A stretch of 64,000 nt of DNA from Salinarimonas soli (GCF_008386575.1 NZ_VUOA01000027.1:62001-126000); one strand, 5' to 3'; counted from the stretch's first letter, positions 7,921 to 16,285 are shown. Numbers and translations: made by a program. Notes: generated by a model from the sequence alone, not told the origin.

Positions 7921-8045
7921 CCGACCTCATCGTGAAGCTGCTCATCATCTACAGCACGGCGCTGGCTGCATTCGCGCTGGCCGGCGGCGAGTGGGCACAA
8001 GCGACTTTCTTCCTCGTTGTCGGGCTCTGGGCGCTGTCGGCGTGA
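7917..8045 (+). CDS. Very small membrane protein
   Basis: A 42-residue open frame starting at GTG 7917, overlapping the previous gene by 4 bases (GTGA). It has two hydrophobic stretches, LIVKLLIIYSTALAAFALAG and ATFFLVVGLWALSA. The stop is TGA at 8043-8045. The overlap, GC-rich third positions and hydrophobic pattern support it. Function unknown; it may form a complex with the 60-residue membrane protein before it. Confidence 0.5.
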   Translation: MTDLIVKLLIIYSTALAAFALAGGEWAQATFFLVVGLWALSA

Positions 8046-8072
8046 TGGCCGGCCAGAGGCGCCTGTCACCGA

Positions 8073-8882
8073 TTACGAGCTACACGCTGATGTGAATTTC
8101 TGCATGAGCGCACGCTCCCTGATCGGTGGAAGTTGGACGCTTTCGCCTGACCGAGAGAGGGTCAACCCCTGCCCTTGTCGAAGGGCAAGAACCAGCTTGG
8201 CACTCGTTGGAAGTGAGGCCTCGAAGAAGTATCCGTCACCCTCACGGACTGTGCCTTCGAGAATCTGTTCGCCGCCTTTCCATGAAACAGCGAGCCGTGA
8301 TTTTATGCCGTCCTTGAGTTTCTCACCACGCGGGCTCGGCAATTCAGCACGGAACTCAACGATTTTGTTTTCACCACAATTCAGTGAAGCAATCTTGCCA
8401 GACTCTTTCATCCCATACGCAAGTAGTGATGCGTCACTCGAGAGAGCCCAGTCTGGCTTTTCATCTGGCTCTTCCCACTCCTCGGAATAAGGCGACATGC
8501 TACCTAGGCCATAATTCGTGTTAGAAGCGAAAACATCATAAACACATTGCTCCGTGCGACAGCGATTTGGAAGAGCGCCTTTGAACTTTTTATGATCTAA
8601 CTCGATTTTCGTCGCGTTTTCTCTTTGGTATATCTGAGCAATATTACTAAGTAGATCCGCTTTTCGGAGGAAAGAACTACGACAGATCATAGTTTCAACA
8701 CGTGTTTGGGGGCGACTGCAATTGGCTGAAGGCTGCACCTGACTATAGTCACCCTTAAAGAACTTGATCGTCGCATCGAGCTTATCGACAGAAATCCATG
8801 AATCCGCCGCGAGCGCCACCACTGGCGTGATAGCCGCGATCGCACAGACAGTCAGAATGAGGTTCAACCGTTGGGCTGTCAC
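8073..8882 (-). CDS. Hypothetical exported protein
   Basis: A 269-residue product with a clear signal peptide (LNLILTVCAIAAITPVVALA followed by ADS). The mature part has a cysteine-rich segment (NCSRPQTRVETMICRSSFLR), which resembles the start of LprI-type domains, and a beta-rich C-terminus. Gene DNA is clearly AT-richer than the flanks, with many A/T-ending codons, suggesting recent acquisition. The next gene, same strand, is an LprI-like protein. Function unknown; probably periplasmic. Confidence 0.65.
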   Translation of the reverse strand: MTAQRLNLILTVCAIAAITPVVALAADSWISVDKLDATIKFFKGDYSQVQPSANCSRPQTRVETMICRSSFLRKADLLSNIAQIYQRENATKIELDHKKFKGALPNRCRTEQCVYDVFASNTNYGLGSMSPYSEEWEEPDEKPDWALSSDASLLAYGMKESGKIASLNCGENKIVEFRAELPSPRGEKLKDGIKSRLAVSWKGGEQILEGTVREGDGYFFEASLPTSAKLVLALRQGQGLTLSRSGESVQLPPIRERALMQKFTSACSS

Positions 8883-8993
8883 TCGTAGCCTCCCTTGTCC
8901 TACTCACAGTCGCGCGCGTGCGGCGATATATGCGGACGCGATGATAGAAGGAATCCTCTCCCTGGGCTCACCAAGGCGCCTTGAGATCGCAAC

Positions 8994-9419
8994 TCAGAGG
9001 TCGTTGATCTGTTGCAGCCAACGCGCACGTTCAGCGGTTGTCTGCAACATACATCCTGAGTCGACCAGCAGCGCCATTGTTCCCCGATCACCAAGCCGAC
9101 TCATAAAGGAGCAAGTTGAATCGCGGTAGGCAATCCAGGCACGCTGCGCATCTCTCAAGGCCGTCTTCTGTGAGCCATTCAAGCGAGACTGCACTTCATT
9201 ATACGCATCATTCAGCAGACGGTCATACCTTCGCAGCTCATTAGTGCTACATTCGAGCATTTCTGCCGTCACGCCGCTCGATTTCTTCATACAAGCATCA
9301 TATGCCTTTGAATACAGCGGAGAAGATTTTAAATTCACACTCGGCGCATTCTGACCTAGTGCACTATTGAACGTAGCGATCACAGCGAGTGCGGTGAACA
9401 TCATCGTTGCTTTCGTCAT
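8994..9419 (-). CDS. LprI-family (DUF1311) exported protein
   Basis: A 141-residue product, signal peptide (MTKATMMFTALAVIATFNSA), then the DUF1311/LprI pattern: YDACMKKSSGVTAEMLECST, LNDAYNEVQSRL, LRDAQRAWIAYRDSTCSF and a final cysteine region. Some members of this family inhibit lysozyme; others are unstudied. The start MTKAT is preferred over an upstream ATG with no support. The spaced cysteines suggest disulfides in the periplasm. It sits beside a larger exported protein that shares the cysteine/RVETMIC style of segment. Confidence 0.8.
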   Translation of the reverse strand: MTKATMMFTALAVIATFNSALGQNAPSVNLKSSPLYSKAYDACMKKSSGVTAEMLECSTNELRRYDRLLNDAYNEVQSRLNGSQKTALRDAQRAWIAYRDSTCSFMSRLGDRGTMALLVDSGCMLQTTAERARWLQQINDL

Positions 9420-9776
9420 GACTCGCTCCGAGGTCAGCGTTGCGCCGAGAAGCGCATTCCCCAAACGAAGAAGGAGTCATTCCGTTCAGGCCCGTACGTG
9501 CCTACGGCCGTCGTGGCGTACCCGCGCCTACCATGCGATCGAAGATCGTGAAGCGCGAGGATGGCCCTAGCGAGTCGCCTACTCCTGCCCTCCGACCTGC
9601 AGAGTTTCTATACCCGCGATGACATCGAGCCATCTTTGCAGAGGGTCGGCTGGATTGATCGGCCTCTGGGACTGAAACCAACTTATACGGGAACGAATTG
9701 TCGCCTCTCGCAATTGCCTACCTCTGCACTGAGGGGGTGCTGTCGTGGATTGAGATGACGTGACGAGGTGGCGGGG
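9420..9776. other. Intergenic region with a minus-strand gene remnant
   Basis: No intact gene. On the minus strand, ~9680 down to the stop at 9579, PINPADPLQRWLDVIAGI reads like a protein C-terminal piece. It has a relative at ~11552-11755 (DDEPLRRWFEVVERPEL); the DNA around the RW motif matches in about 23 of 31 positions. Neither copy has a start codon or a complete frame. Confidence 0.35.
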
Positions 9777-10160
9777 ATGCGTAATGTGATCACATTAGCC
9801 TTGTTCAGCCTGTCTCTGGGAGCCTGCGAGCCCCTGAAACCAAAGCCTTTGGTCCTGGAATGCACGTACTCCGGCAATGTATTCTACATGCGCCAGAACC
9901 GCTTTTTCCTCGTCCTTGAGGACGGGACGGCACGTGCTTCGATCACTGCCGATTATGCAATGTCTTCCGCACCGACCCGCGTACCCATTGATATCAGCAC
10001 CGACACGGTCGCCAGCACGACCCCATTCACAGGCAATACGTACGACGACCTCAAGGGCAAAACAATCCGCTTGGATCGCTCATCGGGCCGGCTGGATGCA
10101 ATCAGCGTCGATCGTAGGCACGAGGATTGGCGATGCCTACCGTTCCGGCAAGCATTCTAA
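9777..10160 (+). CDS. Hypothetical lipoprotein
   Basis: A 127-residue product with a lipoprotein signal: MRNVITLALFSLSLGAC, lipobox LGAC with the cysteine at position 17. The mature part is beta-rich (LVLECTYSGNVFYMRQ, KTIRLDRSSGRLDAISVD) and may be a small calycin- or lectin-like barrel, but that is a guess. The start is chosen because GAGGTGGCGGGG lies just upstream and the lipobox falls at the right distance. Family not recognised. Confidence 0.6.
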   Translation: MRNVITLALFSLSLGACEPLKPKPLVLECTYSGNVFYMRQNRFFLVLEDGTARASITADYAMSSAPTRVPIDISTDTVASTTPFTGNTYDDLKGKTIRLDRSSGRLDAISVDRRHEDWRCLPFRQAF

Positions 10161-10199
10161 TCTACCCGACCTTGTCGCAACCTAAGGAGCAATCAAAAA

Positions 10200-10673
10200 A
10201 TGAGAGTCCAGATCGCCGCGATTGTGACCCTTTGTTCGATAGGTGCTGCGGAAGCCAAAGAAATCATCCGCTGTACGAGCAAGAATGCGCCGGAGGTGGT
10301 AATGTCCCTCGACGCGCAGAAGATGCTGAAGCGGACAGTCAGCTGCATCTCCGGGAGCTTCGTCAGCGACATGACTCCGTGCGCGACGAACGGCGGCTAC
10401 GGGCTGTCTTACCCGACCGGAAGCGCCGCCCTGCGCGAGATCGTGACTCGATGGCAGGATTACAACGATCATCATGGCGGGGTTGTAAGCCACGGCGTGA
10501 ATCCTCAGACGATTGTATTCAGCGGAAGCTGGATGTCGGACAACGGAAATAAGGAGCTCTGGACCTTCATCGCGAACCGGCTCACCGGGACAGCCAAATT
10601 GAAGATCCCAAAGGGCGAGGATGGTGCTGGCGAGTACGACTACACTTGCTTACGGGCATCGCAGAAGTTCTAG
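10200..10673 (+). CDS. Hypothetical exported protein
   Basis: A 157-residue product; signal peptide MRVQIAAIVTLCSIGAAEA, then KEIIRCTSK. Four cysteines (IRC, VSCISG, TPCATNG, YTC) could form two disulfides. It contains FSGSWMSDNGNKELWTFIAN and a C-terminal YDYTCLRAS, much like the Cys-containing ends of small secreted proteins in this islet. A purine-rich AAGGAGCAATCAAAAA precedes the ATG. It follows the lipoprotein gene by 39 bp and is probably cotranscribed. Not assigned to a family. Confidence 0.6.
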   Translation: MRVQIAAIVTLCSIGAAEAKEIIRCTSKNAPEVVMSLDAQKMLKRTVSCISGSFVSDMTPCATNGGYGLSYPTGSAALREIVTRWQDYNDHHGGVVSHGVNPQTIVFSGSWMSDNGNKELWTFIANRLTGTAKLKIPKGEDGAGEYDYTCLRASQKF

Positions 10674-10865
10674 GCTGATGCGACATGCGAACCGCTACCG
10701 AAAGCGGCGTGGCTTGGCTGACTTCACCGCAGGCGACCTGGGGTCACGCTACGCCGAGAGGTGAGGTCAACTACCCTGGTACCAGCAATTGGGGAACGCT
10801 GGTGTGCAACGCGCTTTGACCAATTGGTTCATCCGAGAGGGTGCCATGATTGGCGGAGGAAGCAT

Positions 10866-11471
10866 ATGCGCGGTGCAACGCGAGCTTACGTTCTAGTCAC
10901 GCTGCTGTTTGGGGGAACGTGCTTGCCGCGTGGAGCCACGGCGCAACCACTCGAAGACGCTCTCCTCACCTTGATACGTTTCGGTGCAGAGTCGGTAATC
11001 GTAAAACGTGAACCCGGTTTGATTGTCACTGGTGACTCGCCGCATGTGGAGGTGCGGGTTCTTGATCAGGAAAATTGCGTTGTTCGCGTTACGGATTTGG
11101 ATTGGAAGCCAACTCGTGAACAAAAGATGCTCTGGGGAGGGCCGGCAACGGTCGTCGAAAATACCGACTCGACTCATCGAGATTATTTTCTAGGCAGAGT
11201 CATCGCTTCTGAGATCAAAAAGGTCAGCTCAGTTTTGGAGAGGGTGGCTGGAAGGGTAACTCGTGAGAGAAAGGACGCGAAATGGTTGCTGGTCGGAAAC
11301 CATGGTGACGAGACACAATGCATCTACTTTCCTGCCAGTGAGAAACATTGCACAAATCAGATAGAGTTCGATCGGGCGGACGAACAAGATAGGGCTGCCC
11401 GTAGTGACAAGGCCCTTGTCCGGATCTTTGGAGATCTTTGCAGGGGAACCACACGGAAAACTCCGTTCTGA
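10866..11471 (+). CDS. Hypothetical exported protein
   Basis: A 201-residue product with signal peptide (MRGATRAYVLVTLLFGGTCL to ATAQ). GGCGGAGGAAGC just before the ATG sets the start. The mature part has three cysteines (NCVVRV, TQCIYF, HCTNQ) and no recognised motif. DNA is AT-richer than housekeeping genes around it. With the two previous genes it makes a run of small secreted proteins of unknown role. Confidence 0.55.
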   Translation: MRGATRAYVLVTLLFGGTCLPRGATAQPLEDALLTLIRFGAESVIVKREPGLIVTGDSPHVEVRVLDQENCVVRVTDLDWKPTREQKMLWGGPATVVENTDSTHRDYFLGRVIASEIKKVSSVLERVAGRVTRERKDAKWLLVGNHGDETQCIYFPASEKHCTNQIEFDRADEQDRAARSDKALVRIFGDLCRGTTRKTPF

Positions 11472-11876
11472 GAGACAGTTGCGCGCAGCGACCGCTCCAG
11501 CGATAGCTCGCGGTAGGCGACGACTCATAAAGGCGGCTCCTCGGTACGTGTCTAGCTAACTGGCGTGGCCGACAGCCGCCCGCAGGTCTCCGCGGCCATC
11601 CAGGCGGATAGCGTCGAGCATGGTCGCATCGGCTCGCAAAGGCGCTCCGCGGGCTCCAGATCCCGGTTGATGTCTATCAGCTCCGGGCGTTCGACGACCT
11701 CGAACCATCTTCGGAGGGGCTCGTCGTCGCGACGTTTCTCCAGGAGACCGATTGATCGATCTGAACATGCTTGGGCTGTGCGACGGCGAAATTGCCGCTT
11801 TCCACGCCCCGTGGGCCCATTCTCGGTGTGCCGGCGCTCCGGTACGATCCGCGTGTCAGACGAGAGGTGCGGATTG
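11472..11876. other. Intergenic region with a second copy of a minus-strand remnant
   Basis: No intact gene recognised. A minus-strand stretch ending at 11552 contains DDEPLRRWFEVVERPEL and INRDLEPAERL, which is related to the remnant at 9579-9680. The frame has no good start codon or ribosome-binding site. The plus strand shows nothing that looks coding before the next gene at 11877. Confidence 0.3.
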
Positions 11877-12350
11877 ATGCCTAATCTCGAGGTGCGGCGG
11901 TACACTCACCCGAAGGGCTGCATTCTTGTCATCCCGATCCTCATGCGGCGTGACGAACGGATGCTGAAGTGGATGCGCGGCTCTCAGCGGTGGGGTGCGT
12001 GCTGGGCCGGGATAGGATTGTGGGTCCCGGAAACGTGCGCGGATCGCTTGAGCGCGATGCTCCCGCAGCTCGAGGATTGGGCGGACGAGATTGGAGGCCC
12101 GCTTACCCACGAGGGCGGGTTCGTCTTTGCGCATCGCCCGCATCAGTGGGTGGCGGGCATCACGCCCTGCGGACGTATGGCGAAACAGTGGGTGCCTTGG
12201 ATCGATGCTTCCAAAGAGATCATCGAACAAATCGGAGCGGATGCTCAGCTGACGTGGGCAGGCTACGAGGTCATTCTGCACGCGGCTGACGAGACAACCC
12301 TGGCGGCCGTCCAACTTGTGTTGCCGCCGCGGCCCCGCATTGGTCTCTGA
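11877..12350 (+). CDS. Hypothetical cytoplasmic protein
   Basis: A 157-residue product with GAGAGGTGCGG before the ATG. It begins MPNLEVRRYTHPKGCILVIP, has tryptophan-rich stretches (LKWMRGSQRWGACWAGIGLW, MAKQWVPWIDASKEIIEQI) and ends with beta strands. No signal peptide and no membrane segment. It is not assigned; a long upstream extension to 11565 is rejected because it covers the remnant region. It converges with the next gene, with 5 bases between the stops. Confidence 0.5.
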   Translation: MPNLEVRRYTHPKGCILVIPILMRRDERMLKWMRGSQRWGACWAGIGLWVPETCADRLSAMLPQLEDWADEIGGPLTHEGGFVFAHRPHQWVAGITPCGRMAKQWVPWIDASKEIIEQIGADAQLTWAGYEVILHAADETTLAAVQLVLPPRPRIGL

Positions 12351-12355
12351 CCTAT

Positions 12356-12760
12356 CTAGGCCCGCCGGTAGTCCTCGACTTCGCAGCGCGACCTCGTCGC
12401 CTGTGAATGGATGAACCCCATATTGAAGTTGCTCACCGCGAGAGAGCCGCCGGCCTGGACCCGGTCGTAGATGACACGCGTGTTGCTGTCGATCGCTGTT
12501 CCGCTCGGTGCATAGTGGATGCAGGTGATCTTCGCGTCCTTGATCGGGAAGTTGTTCCGGTTGGAGATGACAAAGCTCGCCTCCATCACGGAGCCGAACG
12601 CCTCCTTCGACCACCTGAAACTACCCACCGTCACAGCCTCGTCGACAGCTTTGGCTGCGGAGGTACTCGCGGTCGACGAACCTTTGTCAGCCGGGGAGAA
12701 TAGGTTGACGAACACGACCAGCCCGACGAGGCCGCCGATACCCTTAGCGATCTTACCCAT
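12356..12760 (-). CDS. Hypothetical membrane-anchored protein
   Basis: A 134-residue product. An N-terminal helix (IAKGIGGLVGLVVFVNLFSP) acts as anchor or signal, followed by a Ser/Thr/Ala linker and a beta-rich domain (SFVISNRNNFPIKDAKITCI, VIYDRVQAGGSLAVSNFNMG). The latter resembles small immunoglobulin-like or FxLYD-type domains that sit outside the membrane. Two cysteines remain. Start chosen at MGKIAKG; three codons upstream there is another ATG. Function unknown. Confidence 0.55.
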   Translation of the reverse strand: MGKIAKGIGGLVGLVVFVNLFSPADKGSSTASTSAAKAVDEAVTVGSFRWSKEAFGSVMEASFVISNRNNFPIKDAKITCIHYAPSGTAIDSNTRVIYDRVQAGGSLAVSNFNMGFIHSQATRSRCEVEDYRRA

Positions 12761-13066
12761 GTGCCACATCCTTCAGAGTGACGCCACTCTAAGATGTGCG
12801 GCTTAAAACCTCGTGAAACCAGAGGCGACAATGCGGTAGGTCGGTTGTGGTGATGAGCTTGGTCGAGCGAACATTCGCCCGGCACTGAGCGGCTATGCCC
12901 GCTTAGGCCTACGCTGAATCAGCGTCCGGCCGCGCTGCGTAGGTCTGGCACCGTGGGCAGCGAGGGGATTAACGCATCATCGCCCGAATGGAGTCGCTTG
13001 CTATGCCGAGCAGGCTTCCGTTCAACCACATCTGAGTGGTAAACGGCTGCAAACGGGAGCGATCGC
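12761..13066. other. Divergent intergenic region
   Basis: About 306 bp between the divergently read membrane-anchored gene and the ParA-like gene. It presumably holds promoters for both. No convincing -35/-10 pair, repeat or small gene was identified. Confidence 0.4.
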
Positions 13067-14125
13067 GTGGCAGTTGTCGTCAGCCTCTTCAACCACAAAG
13101 GTGGCGTTAGCAAAACGACCACGGCGTTCAATCTCGGCTGGATGCTGGCCCGAAAGGGGCAGCGGGTCATGCTGGTTGACTGCGACCCGCAGTGTAACCT
13201 GACCGGGATGGTGCTCGGGTTCGAGCGCGTTGAGGATGCAGACACCGTTCTGGCTCCCCTTGGAGGGAAGCCTCGCAATATCCGCGACGGACTAGCACCC
13301 GCGTTCGAGTCGCGGCCTTCGCTGATCCAGGCCGTCCAATGCGTCACCGTCCCAGGGAACGACAACCTGTTCCTTCTGCCTGGCCACATAGGGCTCGCGG
13401 AGTACGAGGTGACGCTCGGGATCGCGCAGGAACTCTCAGGCTCGGTGATGACGCTCCGGAACCTCCCCGGATCGCTGCGATACCTGATCGACAAGACCGC
13501 TGGCGAGAATGGTATCGACATCGTTCTTATCGACATGAGCCCCAGCCTGGGAGCCGTAAATCAAAACCTTCTTACGACGAGCGATTATTTCATCGTTCCT
13601 ATGCACCCAGACTACTTCTCGATGATGGCGATTGAGTCGCTATCGTCTGTTTTACCGAAGTGGCGTGCATGGTCGGAGGCAGCAAAGAGTTTGCCCATTC
13701 TGAAGCAAGCTGAATACCCATTCCCCGAGATCTCGCCCAAGTTCATGGGTTATGTGGTGCAGAAATACCGTCCGCGCGGTAATTCTGTCCCCTCGCAGGC
13801 CTTTCAGCAATGGATCGACCAGATTGAGAATGGCGTGCGAGATCGGCTGATTCCTGCCCTCGAAAAAGCTGGCATGATGCTCGATGAGGGAACTTACGCA
13901 GCTGCGGGCTTCAATCCTAGCGAACCGATGCTTCAGATGTCGGATTTCAACTCCCTGATCGCCCGGTCGCAGGAACACCAGGTTCCGGTGTTCGAGCTCA
14001 CTGACGCTCAGATCGAGCAGGTTGGCGTTGTTCTTGGAACAACGAAGGAGTCCATGGAGCGCTTCAAAACGCTTTTCGCAAATGCCGCCGATCGCGTCAT
14101 AAGCATCATTTCTAGCTCTCTATAA
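13067..14125 (+). CDS. ParA-like P-loop ATPase
   Basis: A 352-residue ParA/MinD-type ATPase. The deviant Walker A is HKGGVSKTTTAFNLG at residues ~9-23, with the signature lysine; the A' motif is VMLVDCDPQCNLT and Walker B is IDIVLIDMSPSLG. It starts at GTG. Compared with a chromosomal ParA (~260 aa) it has an extra C-terminal ~90 residues rich in charged helices. No parB gene or parS-like repeats follow; its stop overlaps the start of a HEPN-domain gene by one base (TAATG). The pairing suggests a two-component effector or defence module, with the ATPase as sensor or control. That role is inference. Confidence 0.85.
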   Translation: MAVVVSLFNHKGGVSKTTTAFNLGWMLARKGQRVMLVDCDPQCNLTGMVLGFERVEDADTVLAPLGGKPRNIRDGLAPAFESRPSLIQAVQCVTVPGNDNLFLLPGHIGLAEYEVTLGIAQELSGSVMTLRNLPGSLRYLIDKTAGENGIDIVLIDMSPSLGAVNQNLLTTSDYFIVPMHPDYFSMMAIESLSSVLPKWRAWSEAAKSLPILKQAEYPFPEISPKFMGYVVQKYRPRGNSVPSQAFQQWIDQIENGVRDRLIPALEKAGMMLDEGTYAAAGFNPSEPMLQMSDFNSLIARSQEHQVPVFELTDAQIEQVGVVLGTTKESMERFKTLFANAADRVISIISSSL

Positions 14126-14727
14126 TGAAATCTGCATACAACGTCTTCTGCGCGAACCTCGATAGAGTTCGAGCCATTCACGCTCTGCACCTGGTTTTCT
14201 CGAATTCAGTCACGAGTGTGGTCGACCTGAGCGACATTCTACGGTCCGAGATGGTCCTGATTGTCAGCGCCCTCGACCACTTCGTGCACGAGATCACGCG
14301 CACTGGCATGCTCGAGATATGGGCGGGTGCGCGTGCCCCAGCTGGCACGTTCGAGAATTTTACGCTGACGATGACTAGCGCTCAGCAGATCAAGGCCGGA
14401 GCGAGCGGAGAGTCGCTTTTAGAAGTAGAGATCCGAAATCGACATGGCCACCTGTCGTTTCAGCACCCGGACAAGATTGCTGACGCGATCCGGAACTTCT
14501 CGAGTGTCAAACTGTGGGATGGAGTCTCAACGATCCTGGGTCGCACCCCACAAGATGTCAAAGCGCAGCTGAAGCTGATCGTGGAACGACGTAATAAGAT
14601 CGCCCACGAGGCTGACATCGACCCGTCGTTTCCTGGCCAACGTTGGCCGATCACCAGGGCTGACGTTGAGGACGCGCTTTCGTTCGTTAGCGACCTGGGC
14701 CGGGTTATCCTCCAAGTCGTGAAATAA
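14125..14727 (+). CDS. HEPN-domain protein (RiboL-PSP-HEPN type), putative ribonuclease
   Basis: A 200-residue all-helical protein. The C-terminal part carries RRNKIAHEAD with R156 and H161, the R-x4-H arrangement used by HEPN ribonucleases. An N-terminal segment (SEMVLIVSALDHFVHEITRT) matches the first helices of RiboL-PSP-HEPN proteins. Both active-site residues are present, so it could cut RNA. Its ATG overlaps the stop of the ParA-like gene, so the two are translationally coupled. In other systems HEPN proteins act as toxins or abortive-infection effectors; the same is inferred but not shown here. Confidence 0.8.
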   Translation: MKSAYNVFCANLDRVRAIHALHLVFSNSVTSVVDLSDILRSEMVLIVSALDHFVHEITRTGMLEIWAGARAPAGTFENFTLTMTSAQQIKAGASGESLLEVEIRNRHGHLSFQHPDKIADAIRNFSSVKLWDGVSTILGRTPQDVKAQLKLIVERRNKIAHEADIDPSFPGQRWPITRADVEDALSFVSDLGRVILQVVK

Positions 14728-14761
14728 GCGCTTTGGCAGAGTAGTGCCTACCCTCGATCGG

Positions 14762-15559
14762 TCACTGCCTCGACGGCACGACCGCCTCCACGGCGTCGAC
14801 CAGACGCCGATACTCCGTCAACACCTCTCTGAGCGTCTCGATAACCGACCTGCCGGAGAACGGGAGAGCCAGGTCACCCGGCTGCATGAACTTCGGCGTG
14901 CGTGGAAAGTGGAGCGTGAAACTTACTGGGATCCCGATGTCGCCAACGCCCGGCGGAATCCCCTGTACCGAGGGGGCATCGGCATGTGAGCCGAACGTCG
15001 CATAATCTCCAGGCATGATACCTCTGAGAGACCCAAACCCACTCTCCGATGACGCACCCCTGAACGTTCCTGCGCTGGGAACGAGCGCGCGATGCTTGTC
15101 CAGGATGTCCAATTCATGGATGGCAGTAATCAGCTCGTTCCCGTTGAGGGTGAACGGTTGAAACTTCGCGATCTCGATGACGACTGCGTTGCCCACTCTA
15201 AGCGCGCCACTCCCCGCGAGGGTGTCCTGGAGCTTTATGACGTCCTTCGCGACGGGGAATGACACCTTCTCAAGAGTAGCTGAGTCTACTCCCTCTTTAA
15301 TCGCAATCGCCTCAGTCACGAGCAGATCGAGCGAGGCGCGCAGGTTATGGATGGCGTCGCCGATGATCGATGGCCAGTGGACTGGGGGAGCTTCTAGGAT
15401 CTCCATCCGCCATGTGACGGACCACGCTTCACCCGTCTCTACCGTGCGAAGATCCACTCCTCTGGCGACGTACTCGGCAACCTCACGCTCAAGCGTATCA
15501 ATATGCTCGCCCGCTCGCTGCAGCTTCAGCCGCACCGCAAAGAATGGCTCGTCGTACAT
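14762..15559 (-). CDS. Conserved hypothetical protein with IHNLRxSLDLL motif
   Basis: A 265-residue soluble protein that faces the HEPN gene, with 34 bp between the stops. It contains IIGDAIHNLRASLDLLVTEA near residue 90, a motif shared by a widespread family of unknown function whose core helices look somewhat like those of HEPN proteins. The N-terminal ~35 residues form a helix with heptads (LQRAGEHIDTLEREVAEYV). The centre is beta/loop-rich and the C-terminus helical. No catalytic residues are evident. It may belong to the ParA/HEPN locus or only be its neighbour. Confidence 0.55.
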   Translation of the reverse strand: MYDEPFFAVRLKLQRAGEHIDTLEREVAEYVARGVDLRTVETGEAWSVTWRMEILEAPPVHWPSIIGDAIHNLRASLDLLVTEAIAIKEGVDSATLEKVSFPVAKDVIKLQDTLAGSGALRVGNAVVIEIAKFQPFTLNGNELITAIHELDILDKHRALVPSAGTFRGASSESGFGSLRGIMPGDYATFGSHADAPSVQGIPPGVGDIGIPVSFTLHFPRTPKFMQPGDLALPFSGRSVIETLREVLTEYRRLVDAVEAVVPSRQ

Positions 15560-15718
15560 CTCGTCCTCCGGGCAATGACTGTGTCAAACAACGGTAGTGC
15601 GATTGCCGCATATAACGCGCCTCGCGAGTATGCAATCCCGGCGCGCGAAAGGCGGCTCCGGCGGAGTGTGGCTCCTGTGCTCTAGGCCGACGCAAGCGAA
15701 TCTGGGTACGGCCTCGGG

Positions 15719-15976
15719 ATGCGCGACAACAAAGCCTTTTCTCATCTCGCTGGCTGCGAGGTCTCAACCTGGTCTGAGGAATGGCGGCATGAGTGCGAGG
15801 TTGCCGCCGTGCTCGCCATGAGCCCAAACCAGCGCAAGTCGTTCTTCGAGGGCAACACAATGGAGGACGGGCGGAAGGAGCGCGGCGTCGTGGACATTCG
15901 AGGCCAAGCCGCTGCCGACAAGATCAAGCAGGACGTCTACCGGCTGGAGGAGTTTCGGCGGGGGAAGCGCACATGA
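15719..15976 (+). CDS. Hypothetical phage-type small protein
   Basis: An 85-residue protein rich in charged residues: HLAGCEVSTWSEEWRHECEV, AAVLAMSPNQRKSFFEGN and RGVVDIRGQAAADKIKQDVY. Proteins of this kind are common next to small phage-like regulators in Rhizobiales, but no function is known. Its stop overlaps the next start (ATGA), so it is cotranslated with an XRE-type regulator. Confidence 0.6.
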   Translation: MRDNKAFSHLAGCEVSTWSEEWRHECEVAAVLAMSPNQRKSFFEGNTMEDGRKERGVVDIRGQAAADKIKQDVYRLEEFRRGKRT

Positions 15977-16257
15977 GCGAAGCACCGTTCACCGACGTAG
16001 GCCGTCGCCTTCGCCTAATGCGCGACATCATGGGCTGGAGTCAGATGGACCTCTGCCGGATGCTGGATATCGGTCAGTCCAGGTGGTCTGCTTACGAGAC
16101 TGGACGGGTTGGGATGCCCATCTATGAAGCGCGGCGTCTCAAGAGGCTCGTCCCCGGCCTCACGCTCGATTACCTCTACGAAGGCGACACAAGGCATCTG
16201 ACGTTGGAGCTTGCAATGCGGCTGGGCCTGCTCGAAGGCCAGCCAGGCCGCGAGTGA
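15973..16257 (+). CDS. XRE-family helix-turn-helix protein
   Basis: A 94-residue DNA-binding protein. Residues ~9-65 form a Cro/C1-type HTH: VGRRLRLMRDIMGWSQMDLC, MLDIGQSRWSAYETGRVGMP, then a final helix ending YLYEGDT. It overlaps the previous small gene by four bases. A phage-repressor-like or toxin-control role is possible; the target is unknown. A longer upstream frame is rejected because it would cover the preceding gene. Confidence 0.8.
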   Translation: MSEAPFTDVGRRLRLMRDIMGWSQMDLCRMLDIGQSRWSAYETGRVGMPIYEARRLKRLVPGLTLDYLYEGDTRHLTLELAMRLGLLEGQPGRE

Positions 16258-16285
16258 GTCGCCGCCGGAGCGGGACGTCCCGCAG

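Noticed and set aside
13067-14125. Chromosome or plasmid partition parA
   Set aside because: No parB follows, no repeated centromere-like sites are visible, the protein is about 90 residues longer than usual, and it is coupled to a HEPN gene instead.
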